The notes beneath the pieces are model-generated. The model made no database searches and was not told the origin of the DNA. It saw nothing but the letters and a program-made list of their open reading frames with translations. DNA of 5,451 nucleotides from CAZWHE01 sp964633825 (lineage in GTDB: Bacteria > Planctomycetota > B15-G4 > CAYZWU01): positions 1 to 5,451 of the forward strand of contig CAZWHE010000210.1 in the NCBI GenBank assembly GCA_964633825.1. The letters are read 5' to 3'. Shown here piece after piece: positions 1 through 5,451 of the stretch; within the stretch, counting starts at the first letter, position 1, and each line of letters starts with the position of its first letter. Both the position numbers and the translations under genes were made by a program.

Positions 1-872
1 GTTCCCGGGACCACGGCGCGTGTTCCGTCCGATTCTGCGTTGTTGCCGATGTAAAAATTGACGCCGCCCTGCGACGAGACCAGGATCGTGTCCCCCCCCT
101 CGACGGAGTTGCGGATCGTGACCGGAATGATCGGGACGAGACAGGCCAGCCCGAAGGCGAAGGAATGGAGAAACGACCTTTTCCATTCCTTCAGGTCGGT
201 GAAGATGATCCAGCCGCAGGCGGCGAGCCCGAAAAGGAGGATGTTGGGACGCGCCAGGGCGGAGACACCCATCACGAATCCGGCGAGTGCGAAGCACCGC
301 CACCCGGGGCCTTTCTTCGTGAGACGCGTTTCCATCGCACGAAGCAGGAGCCAGAGGAAGACGAGATCGAGAAAAAGAATCAGCGGTGTGATCAGGAGCT
401 CGACATCGAAGTAGAGGAAGAGCCAGTATGCGGCCGCCACGGCTCCCGCGGCTGCGGCCGCCGTCCTTCCGAAGAAGCGGCGGCCGATGAGAAAAACGAT
501 CCCGCACCCCGTTGATCCCAGAAGGGCCTGCACGATTCTGGGGAGGATGTACCCCTCCCCGAAAAACTTGAAACAGATTCCCAGGAACCAGGGGTAGAGG
601 GGTGCCCTGAAGTAGGGTTCACCCGCCATGAATGACTCGCCCCGGGCAAAGGCGCGCGCCCACTCGACGTGGTAGAGCGGATCCATGATCGGGTGTTCGA
701 ATGTGGGGGAGGACCGGTACTGGAAGATGTAGATCAGGCGGAGAGCGAACGCCCCGGCCACGATGCAGAAAAAGAGGATTCGATCCCGCTTCTCGAAGGG
801 GCCGGGCTCGGGCCTGAGGAATCCGAGTTCATCCGCAGGAGCGCGGCCGTTTGTATCATTCGCTTCTTTCAA
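1..872 (-). CDS. GT39/PMT-like integral membrane glycosyltransferase, 3' end cut by window edge
   Basis: This is the first 290 residues of a multi-pass membrane protein that resembles the GT39/PMT_2 (ArnT-like, GT-C fold) glycosyltransferases. Those enzymes move a sugar from a polyprenyl-phosphate donor to a lipid, glycan or protein on the outer face of the cytoplasmic membrane. Seen in the translation: a polar N-terminus, a first hydrophobic segment at about 32-50, then a loop with an acidic pair, D64 and E70, in MDPLYHVEWA, which fits the catalytic first loop of GT-C enzymes. Further hydrophobic segments lie near 109-130, 137-178, 195-224 and 236-254. The motif NFYIGNNAESDGT at about 272-284 is typical of GT39 proteins from several environmental phyla. 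The chosen start is TTG at 872, because GAGGAG (883-878) lies five bases before it. GTG at 878, overlapping the upstream TGA as GTGA, is the alternative. The frame stays open through a run of eight G near 92-99. The natural substrate cannot be told. Confidence 0.85.
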   Translation of the reverse strand, partial: MKEANDTNGRAPADELGFLRPEPGPFEKRDRILFFCIVAGAFALRLIYIFQYRSSPTFEHPIMDPLYHVEWARAFARGESFMAGEPYFRAPLYPWFLGICFKFFGEGYILPRIVQALLGSTGCGIVFLIGRRFFGRTAAAAAGAVAAAYWLFLYFDVELLITPLILFLDLVFLWLLLRAMETRLTKKGPGWRCFALAGFVMGVSALARPNILLFGLAACGWIIFTDLKEWKRSFLHSFAFGLACLVPIIPVTIRNSVEGGDTILVSSQGGVNFYIGNNAESDGTRAVVPG

Positions 873-874
873 TA

Positions 875-3841
875 TCACTCCTCGCTGTCGCCGCCCAGTG
901 TACGGGGATCGAACGGGGAGGACAACCGCCGGAATCGCGATCGTCTCCCGGCCCGGTCTTCCAGGACCGCGGCTTCCTTTTCACGTCCCTGCCGTCTCAG
1001 GGCAGCGGCGCGAAAATGATCGGCCTCCGACCAGAGGGAATCGGCGGGCTCGTACCCCATGAAATAATCGGGGTCCCCGAGGACCTGCCTGATCACGTCC
1101 GCAGCCGGCGGGCTGTACTTTGCTATGAATGCGGCGCGGCCGTAGTGCCGGGCCGCTTCGTCGTGCTCTCCCGAGAGGGCCGCCCGGTCTCCGAGGATGA
1201 CGTTGAGGCGGAACTCGGCCGGAGAGAGATCGGGCCGGCACCGGAAGACGAACTCGGCAAGCAGGACCTGCAGGCGGGGACATCTCTTTCGCGCCATGAG
1301 CTCGCGGCAGACGACGCCGAAAGCCGAGTCGCCCATGACGAAGAGATCGCCCGATTTTTCGAGCCCCGCCACTTCCCGGGAAACGGTTTTTTCGATGACC
1401 TTGTCGGGATAGAGGAGAAGCTTTTTCAGAAGGCTGCGAAGCCGGGTGTGGAATTCGACGACCTCGCCCGAGTCGGTGTCCCACGTCTCCAGGATGACGC
1501 GGCGCCGGTCGGCGCGGGCGAACTGGAAGAGAAGGCCTGCCAGATAGCGCGGGGCCTCGGGATCGCCCGCATCCGCCAGGGCGCCGAGGGCTGTCAGGGC
1601 GAGCCCGTCCAGGTCCGACGGCGCGCATTCGGCGGAGCGCGCCTCCTCGACGAATCGGGCCACGTGCTCCTTCAGAAGAGAGAGTATCTCGGGGTCTCCC
1701 GTTCGACCCAGCGCGAGCAGGGCGGCTTCGGCGGCGTCGAATCCGGCGGCTGAGAAGCCGAAATCGCCGGCTGATCCGGCTCCGGCCAGCTCGAAGAGCC
1801 TTTCCCTCAAACGATAGGCGCTCTCCGGGGTGAGCGATTCGATGGCGGAAAGGAGGACAAGGCTGTCCCTCTCCTCGGTTACTGCCTTTTCGAGGAAGAA
1901 AGCCGCCTCTTCGGCCAGACCGCACGAGCCGATCTCGGCGAGGAACGTGCTTTTCAGGGAACCCGAGTAAGCGGAGAAAACCTCGGCCAACCTCTCGAGC
2001 CCGAAGGGGTCCTTCCGCCGCAGCAGTGACAGCAGGGCCCGCTCCCTCAGGGGGACGTTGCCGGCGAGTGACATGCTGCGGAGCAGCCGGCCTGTTTCCG
2101 GCCCGTTCATTTCCTTGAGAGCGGCCGCAAGCTGGACCGTCCGTGACGGGCCGTTTTCTTTCCACCACTTCTCCGTTTCGGCCGCAACGAAGGCGTCCGT
2201 CTCGGGCGAGCCGAGCGATATGAGCGAGAGGAGGACGGCTTTTTGCGCTTCGGCGCTGTCCGGTCGGGCAAAAAAGGCGACGAGGGTCTCGGCCGCTTCG
2301 GCGGTTTCCGTCTCGTTCCGGCAGATTCTGGCAAGGGAAGAGCAAGCCTGGAGCGCGGCGGGAGAGCTCGTCCCGATTTCGCTTGTCAGTGCTTCGATCA
2401 CGCCCCGTTTCGACCCGGCCCGGCCCGCGTTTTCGAGGGACGCGGCGAGGGATCTCCTCAGGGGGGCGTTCGTTTCTTTCCGGAAGCGCGCGATCAGTTT
2501 TGTTGTCAGGGCCGGGCTGAGGGTCTCGATGCGGCAGAGGGCCGAGAAGGCTTTTTTTACGGCCCGCTGCGGGCAGTCGCGGGTCAGCAGTCGGGCGAGG
2601 GCGTTCACGAGACAGCCTTCCTCCTGCCGGCTCAGAAAGAAATCAGCGCTCTTGACCCCTTCGACGAGGAGATCTCCATCGAGAAGAGGGATGAGGCGGG
2701 CGAGGGCGGCCGCACCCTCGGAGGTTGTGTCGGTTTCGAGCATGGCCAGGCAGGCCGCGCCGATCTCGTTATCGATCTCCATGCGAATCCATCGTTCCAG
2801 GACGGGAACGGCCTTTGTGCCCAGCGCACCGCGGAGTATGTAAACGATCGTGTCCGGCGCGCCCTGTCCGGCGACAAGGGCTTCCTCCAGCCGGTCCGCC
2901 AGGTTTTCGGGGCTGCGCTCCGCCGCCCATCCGATGAGCATGTCCGCGGCGGCCCGGGCGTCGGGATCCGATGCCGTCGACATGCCGATGATTTGGGGGA
3001 GAAGCGCCCCCTCGGCGTCCCGGCATGACTCTGGGTCCGCGGCGGCGACGGCGGCCCTGAGCGCGAGGATTCCCGAGGTTGTTCCGGCGAGAGACCTTGC
3101 CTTCTTCCTGAAGAAGACGGCATTGCCGGGATGGCTCAGGGGAACGCCGATCTTCAAAAACTGACGCATCTCCGCAGGGCTCAGGCAAGAGGCCGCCTTC
3201 TCGAGTGTCTCGGATGACAGGTCGCCCCGCAGTTCGTCCATGAAGAAGAGAACGACCCGCCGCACTTCGGGTTCCGGATCGGCGAGCGCTTCCAGCACGG
3301 GACCCGCTGCAGCGGGGGAGCGGGAAGCGATGAGTGTGAGAAGGGCCGCACGACGCACGGGCCAGAAGGGATCCTCGAGAAGAGGCAGGATCTGATCGAT
3401 GTCGAAGAGACCCGCTCCGCCGTAACGATCGGCGAAGGAGATCCTCATTCCATCGAGGGCGGCCGTGCGGACGGCCGCACTCGGGTCATCGAGAAACGGA
3501 GAAAGCTTTGTGAGCCCGCCTTTCTGCGATGAGAGAACGCGCACTGCCGCGAGGCGGCGGAAGGGCTCTGAAGAGAGGACCAAGCCGGCCACGGCTTTCT
3601 CGGACGCATTTCCGAGGCCGGCGAGGATGGAGACGGCCTGTTCCCGCTCGAGGTGCGTGGCTGCCCGGTTGATGCGGGCGGCGGCCTCCCGGGCCAGATC
3701 TTGGGGGCCCTTTTCCGTCCCTGTGGTTATGGATGATGGGGAAAGGGGGAATGCCGCAGCCAGAAAGAGGTAAAGAAACCCGCCATGTAAAAAAGATATT
3801 TCCGGCCGCGGGCTGATGCCGCCGTGCCTATCGTGTCTCAC
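875..3841 (-). CDS. Large secreted HEAT-repeat protein with TPR-like C-terminus (988 aa), function unknown
   Basis: An alpha-solenoid protein built largely of HEAT-like repeats, which generally act as protein-binding scaffolds. The N-terminus has basic residues and then a hydrophobic stretch (FLYLFLAAAFPL, about 22-33) followed by SPSS, which looks like a signal peptide without a lipobox cysteine. The clearest HEAT units, with the DP..VR.AA pattern, are at about 92-131, 151-172 and 179-204. More degenerate ones are near 290-305, 455-472, 594-610, 700-728 and 744-772. The last 120 residues (from about 869) look TPR-like, for example GEHDEAARHYGRAA and a later REKEAAVLED helix. No catalytic motif was recognised. 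The reading frame is open far upstream into nnrD, but GTG at 3841 is preferred: it follows the nnrD stop by five bases, has GAGGA eight bases upstream, and puts the signal peptide at the N-terminus. There is no other ATG, GTG or TTG in frame before the hydrophobic stretch. The exported location is inferred from the leader; a role in envelope assembly or binding is speculation. Confidence 0.85.
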   Translation of the reverse strand: MRHDRHGGISPRPEISFLHGGFLYLFLAAAFPLSPSSITTGTEKGPQDLAREAAARINRAATHLEREQAVSILAGLGNASEKAVAGLVLSSEPFRRLAAVRVLSSQKGGLTKLSPFLDDPSAAVRTAALDGMRISFADRYGGAGLFDIDQILPLLEDPFWPVRRAALLTLIASRSPAAAGPVLEALADPEPEVRRVVLFFMDELRGDLSSETLEKAASCLSPAEMRQFLKIGVPLSHPGNAVFFRKKARSLAGTTSGILALRAAVAAADPESCRDAEGALLPQIIGMSTASDPDARAAADMLIGWAAERSPENLADRLEEALVAGQGAPDTIVYILRGALGTKAVPVLERWIRMEIDNEIGAACLAMLETDTTSEGAAALARLIPLLDGDLLVEGVKSADFFLSRQEEGCLVNALARLLTRDCPQRAVKKAFSALCRIETLSPALTTKLIARFRKETNAPLRRSLAASLENAGRAGSKRGVIEALTSEIGTSSPAALQACSSLARICRNETETAEAAETLVAFFARPDSAEAQKAVLLSLISLGSPETDAFVAAETEKWWKENGPSRTVQLAAALKEMNGPETGRLLRSMSLAGNVPLRERALLSLLRRKDPFGLERLAEVFSAYSGSLKSTFLAEIGSCGLAEEAAFFLEKAVTEERDSLVLLSAIESLTPESAYRLRERLFELAGAGSAGDFGFSAAGFDAAEAALLALGRTGDPEILSLLKEHVARFVEEARSAECAPSDLDGLALTALGALADAGDPEAPRYLAGLLFQFARADRRRVILETWDTDSGEVVEFHTRLRSLLKKLLLYPDKVIEKTVSREVAGLEKSGDLFVMGDSAFGVVCRELMARKRCPRLQVLLAEFVFRCRPDLSPAEFRLNVILGDRAALSGEHDEAARHYGRAAFIAKYSPPAADVIRQVLGDPDYFMGYEPADSLWSEADHFRAAALRRQGREKEAAVLEDRAGRRSRFRRLSSPFDPRTLGGDSEE
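878..883 (-). promoter_or_regulatory. Ribosome binding site of the glycosyltransferase gene, inside the end of the HEAT gene
   Basis: GAGGAG on the minus strand lies within the last codons of the upstream HEAT gene. It is five bases before TTG (872-870) but overlaps the alternative GTG (878-876), so it favours the TTG start. Its position within the upstream gene suggests translational coupling. Confidence 0.55.
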
Positions 3842-3846
3842 CTCGT

Positions 3847-4701
3847 TTATCCTCGCCCGACATGAATCCCGAATGCGGCGTGGAGGCGGTCGAGAATGTC
3901 CGCCGCCGTGACCGAGATCTGGCCCAGCGATTCGGCGGCCAGATCGCCCGCTGCGGCGTGAATGTGCGCTCCCAGCGCCGCGGCCTCGAAGGGGTCCGGG
4001 ATAACGTGAAGAAGCGCCGAGATCGCTCCTGTGAGCACATCGCCGCTCCCTGCCGTGGCCATTCCGGGATTTCCCTTTTCCACGATAAAGTACCGCTCTC
4101 CGTTGGTGACGGCCGTGCGGTGTCCCTTGAGAACCACGATCGCCCCGAGCCGCCGCGCCAGCTCTTTGGCCGCTTCGAGCCTCTTGTCGCTTGAAGGGGG
4201 TTTTTTTGTCTTTGCCAGGCGGGCGAACTCGCCCGGATGAGGGGTCAGGATGGACGGTGCTTCCCGTTTTTGAACCACCGAAGGCTCCATGGCCAGGATG
4301 TTCAGGCCGTCTGCATCCATAACAAGGGGCAATGAGGAATGGTAGATAATCTTCAGAACGAGACGCGCCGTTTCGGGGTGGGTCGAGATTCCGGGTCCCA
4401 GGGCGATGACGTCGGAAGCTTCGGCCGCATCCATGATCGGAACGAGTGCTTTTTCGGAAAGGGTGCCGTCTTCTGTTTCCGCACAAGGAAGGTAGGTGCA
4501 GCAGGGCGCGAAAGATGCGGCCGGCGCGATCGCCGAGAGAGGGAGAGCGACCTTGACGAGACCGGCGCCGCTCTTGAGAGCGGAGGAGCCGGCCAGGGCC
4601 GCGGCGCCGGGCATGGCCCGGGAACCGCCGATGATCAGGATTTTTCCGAAATCTCCCTTGTGAGCGTCTTCAGCGCGTTTGGGGATATCGGGCAGCTCCA
4701 T
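3847..4701 (-). CDS. nnrD: ADP/ATP-dependent (S)-NAD(P)H-hydrate dehydratase (NnrD, YjeF C-terminal domain type)
   Basis: NnrD is a cytoplasmic metabolite-repair enzyme. It dehydrates the damaged (S)-form of NADH or NADPH hydrate back to the working cofactor, using ADP or ATP. The 284-residue protein shows the ribokinase-like family motifs in order: HKGDFGKILIIGGS at 14-27, a SALKSGAGLVK helix at 40-50, LGPG at 101-104, DADGLN at 129-134, LTPHPGEFARL at 152-162, VVLKG at 189-193, and GNPGMATAGSGDVLTG at 210-225 with the conserved aspartate D221 of the GSGD motif. The length matches a stand-alone dehydratase, so the NnrE epimerase domain that is often fused at the N-terminus is absent. ATG at 4701 is chosen because AAGGAGG lies five bases upstream and the family N-terminus begins here; the frame opens further upstream to 4761 without homology. 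It is the first gene of the apparent minus-strand operon and ends five bases before the HEAT gene. Confidence 0.96.
   Translation of the reverse strand: MELPDIPKRAEDAHKGDFGKILIIGGSRAMPGAAALAGSSALKSGAGLVKVALPLSAIAPAASFAPCCTYLPCAETEDGTLSEKALVPIMDAAEASDVIALGPGISTHPETARLVLKIIYHSSLPLVMDADGLNILAMEPSVVQKREAPSILTPHPGEFARLAKTKKPPSSDKRLEAAKELARRLGAIVVLKGHRTAVTNGERYFIVEKGNPGMATAGSGDVLTGAISALLHVIPDPFEAAALGAHIHAAAGDLAAESLGQISVTAADILDRLHAAFGIHVGRG
3850..3854 (-). promoter_or_regulatory. Ribosome binding site that fixes the GTG start of the HEAT gene
   Basis: GAGGA on the minus strand overlaps the last codons of nnrD and lies eight bases before GTG at 3841. It supports the GTG start over the much longer open frame that would overlap nnrD by more than 600 bases. 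Confidence 0.5.
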
Positions 4702-4706
4702 AAACC

Positions 4707-4713
4707 CCTCCTT
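4707..4713 (-). promoter_or_regulatory. Strong ribosome binding site of nnrD
   Basis: AAGGAGG on the minus strand, five bases before ATG at 4701. This near-perfect Shine-Dalgarno match decides the start against the upstream in-frame ATG at 4761. Confidence 0.85.
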
Positions 4714-4759
4714 CGTTGTCGCTCGAGTGTACGGTTCGGGACGAGCGTATTGCAGGGGC

Positions 4760-4788
4760 ATTAAACGCCATCGTCGGTCCTGTTACAA
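4760..4788 (-). promoter_or_regulatory. Candidate sigma-70-type promoter for the nnrD operon
   Basis: On the minus strand TTGTAA (4788-4783) is separated by 17 bases from TTTAAT (4765-4760). These match the -35 and -10 consensus at four and five of six bases, with ideal spacing. A T-tract on the minus strand (A9 on plus, 4787-4795) runs directly into the -35 and could act as an UP-like element. The predicted transcript would start near 4753, giving a leader of about 50 bases before the nnrD ATG. No operator or riboswitch is evident in that leader. Found by eye, so a chance match is possible. Confidence 0.45.
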
Positions 4789-4789
4789 A
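4761..4789 (+). promoter_or_regulatory. Weak candidate promoter for the bifunctional-nuclease family gene, overlapping the opposite one
   Basis: On the plus strand TTAAAC (4761-4766), a 17-base spacer and TACAAA (4784-4789) form a weak promoter-like pair, with TG at 4781-4782 giving an extended -10. It uses almost the same bases as the minus-strand promoter. Transcription would begin near the end of the A9 tract, about 100 bases before the preferred ATG. It is only a candidate; the true promoter of this gene could lie elsewhere in 4702-4880. Confidence 0.25.
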
Positions 4790-4883
4790 AAAAAACCGGG
4801 TGAGGGCAAAAAGTGAAGGGCTGATGAAGTATGATGTCGATAGAATCCGCCGCAGTGCCGACATGGCCGAACCGGCCGGACCC

Positions 4884-4888
4884 GGGAG
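4884..4888 (+). promoter_or_regulatory. Ribosome binding site supporting the start at 4896
   Basis: GGGAG lies seven bases before ATG at 4896. The alternative in-frame ATG at 4824 has GAAGGG only three bases upstream, which is tighter than usual. Confidence 0.45.
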
Positions 4889-4895
4889 TGACGCT

Positions 4896-5321
4896 ATGAT
4901 TCCTGTCGAGCTTTCCAGGATTGTGATCCGCGAAACAAGCGAACAGCAGTACATCTATCTCACCGAGAAGGAAGGGGAGCGGAGCTTTCCCATCATTATC
5001 GGTGTCTTCGAGGCCGTGGAAATCAATCGCAAGATCGCCGGCGCTCCATCCCATCGTCCCATGACCCACGACCTCATTCGCCTGATCTTCGAAGCCCTGA
5101 ACGTGACACTGAAACGGGCCGTGATCGACAATCTGGAAAGCGGAACCTTCTATGCCAAGCTCCATATCGAGGCGGACGGGAAGGAAGAGATGCGCATCGA
5201 CTGCCGTCCCAGCGACGCCATTGCTCTCTCTGTGGCCCTGAACACCCCCATTTTCGTTGAGGATCATGTCATGGACGAAGTGGCGAAGGATGGAGACGAT
5301 GACGGGGAGATCATTATATGA
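4896..5321 (+). CDS. Bifunctional nuclease (BFN/DUF151) family protein
   Basis: A 141-residue single-domain protein of the BFN family, known as DUF151. The family name comes from a plant member reported to have nuclease activity; the cellular role of most bacterial members is unsettled. The translation covers the whole domain: MIPVELSRIVIRE at the start, ERSFPIIIGVFEAVEI at about 28-43, HRPMTHDLI at 53-61, and the family signature DCRPSDAIALSVA at about 102-114, followed by TPIFVEDHVMDEV. The C-terminus ends in a short acidic tail, KDGDDDGEIII. No signal peptide or membrane segment is seen, so it is likely cytoplasmic. The start at 4896 fits the usual family N-terminus. ATG at 4824 would add 24 residues (MKYDVDRIRR...) and cannot be excluded, while the frame opening at a TTG at 4716 is unlikely because it covers the opposite gene's leader and promoter. 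The gene is transcribed away from nnrD and is followed after about 75 bases by a tRNA gene. Confidence 0.92.
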   Translation: MIPVELSRIVIRETSEQQYIYLTEKEGERSFPIIIGVFEAVEINRKIAGAPSHRPMTHDLIRLIFEALNVTLKRAVIDNLESGTFYAKLHIEADGKEEMRIDCRPSDAIALSVALNTPIFVEDHVMDEVAKDGDDDGEIII

Positions 5322-5341
5322 CCCGGGAGCCCGCGGGTGTC

Positions 5342-5369
5342 TTGCCTGTCCCTGTTTTTGTGGTAAGCT
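5342..5369 (+). promoter_or_regulatory. Candidate promoter of the tRNA-Ser gene
   Basis: TTGCCT (5342-5347), a 16-base spacer and TAAGCT (5364-5369), preceded by TGG as an extended -10, lie about 28 bases before the mature tRNA start. The -10 match is poor (three of six), so this is weak; position relative to the tRNA is the main support. Confidence 0.3.
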
Positions 5370-5397
5370 TTGGAAAATCACCGGTTCGATCGACTGC

Positions 5398-5451
5398 GGA
5401 GGGATGGCAGAGTGGTCGATTGCGGCGGCCTTGAAAGCCGTTGACCTCTTC
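5398..5451 (+). tRNA. tRNA-Ser(UGA), 3' part beyond the window
   Basis: The first 54 bases of a serine tRNA. The 5' acceptor strand is GGAGGGA (5398-5404), followed by T8 and G9. The D stem pairs GCA (5407-5409) with TGC (5421-5423), with AGTGGTCGAT in the D arm. The anticodon stem GCGGC (5425-5429) pairs with GCCGT (5437-5441), with one G-U pair, and closes a seven-base loop CTTGAAA whose bases 34-36 are TGA (5432-5434). That anticodon decodes UCA and related serine codons. The following bases begin the long variable arm expected of a class II tRNA; the T arm and acceptor 3' strand are cut off. The sequence closely follows typical bacterial tRNA-Ser(UGA). Confidence 0.93.

Noticed and set aside
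92..99. C8 run (G8 on the coding strand) in the glycosyltransferase gene as a frameshift or phase-variation site
   Set aside because: The frame is intact across it and the encoded VEGGDTILVSSQGG matches the family pattern, so there is no sign of disruption. A single sequence cannot show length variation.
851..1753. Long plus-strand open frame (300 codons) opposite the HEAT gene
   Set aside because: It lies wholly antisense to a well-supported gene, has no recognisable domain and no ribosome binding site. Such shadow frames are expected in GC-rich coding DNA.
981..2345. A 454-codon minus-strand frame inside the HEAT gene
   Set aside because: It is out of frame with the HEAT gene, and its translation is dominated by Arg, Pro and Gly, a typical shadow composition in GC-rich DNA.
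2058..3028. Two overlapping 261-codon plus-strand frames
   Set aside because: Both are antisense to the HEAT gene in different frames, low in recognisable motifs, and lack a convincing start region.
3842..4486. Upstream extension of the HEAT frame through nnrD, giving a 1203-residue protein
   Set aside because: The extra 215 residues are rich in Arg and Gly, would overlap the clearly conserved nnrD reading frame, and would bury the signal peptide in the middle of the protein.
4702..4761. Longer nnrD form starting with MPLQYARPEP
   Set aside because: The added residues show no family similarity, the perfect ribosome binding site is for ATG at 4701, and the predicted promoter -10 lies at the extended start.
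5321..5338. Hairpin ACCCG/CGGGT after the BFN stop codon as a terminator
   Set aside because: The stem is only five pairs and the nearest T-run (TTTTT) is about 17 bases downstream, so it is not a convincing intrinsic terminator.

Overview
The window looks like a piece of chromosome from a GC-rich bacterium with the standard genetic code and compact gene packing. The bifunctional-nuclease (DUF151) protein, the secreted HEAT-repeat protein and the GT39-type membrane glycosyltransferase together suggest a planctomycete-like, acidobacterium-like or related uncultured lineage. That is an impression from family flavour, not a test. No mobile element, CRISPR array, plasmid or phage gene is visible.

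Layout. Positions 1 to about 4701 carry three genes on the minus strand that look like one operon, read from right to left. First is nnrD (4701 to 3847), encoding the ADP/ATP-dependent NAD(P)H-hydrate dehydratase. Five bases later comes a large secreted HEAT-repeat protein (3841 to 875, 988 aa, GTG start). Overlapping or abutting its stop codon is a GT39/PMT-like membrane glycosyltransferase (from 872 or 878, running off the left edge). Positions 4702 to 4895 form a divergent intergenic region. It has a good sigma-70-like promoter for nnrD, a weaker overlapping candidate in the opposite direction, and an A9 tract. On the plus strand lies a single-domain bifunctional-nuclease family protein (4896 to 5321). 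After a short gap with a candidate promoter comes the 5' part of a tRNA-Ser(UGA) gene (5398 to 5451), cut by the window edge.

How the genes may work together. NnrD repairs hydrated NADH/NADPH in the cytoplasm. The glycosyltransferase probably moves a sugar from a polyprenyl-phosphate donor at the membrane, and the HEAT protein probably acts outside the cytoplasm as a binding scaffold. The very tight spacing suggests co-transcription and, for the last pair, translational coupling. No shared pathway is obvious, and nnrD may simply be a housekeeping gene at the head of an envelope-related operon. The least explained element is the 988-aa exported HEAT protein. I see no convincing evidence of a wholly new multi-gene system here.
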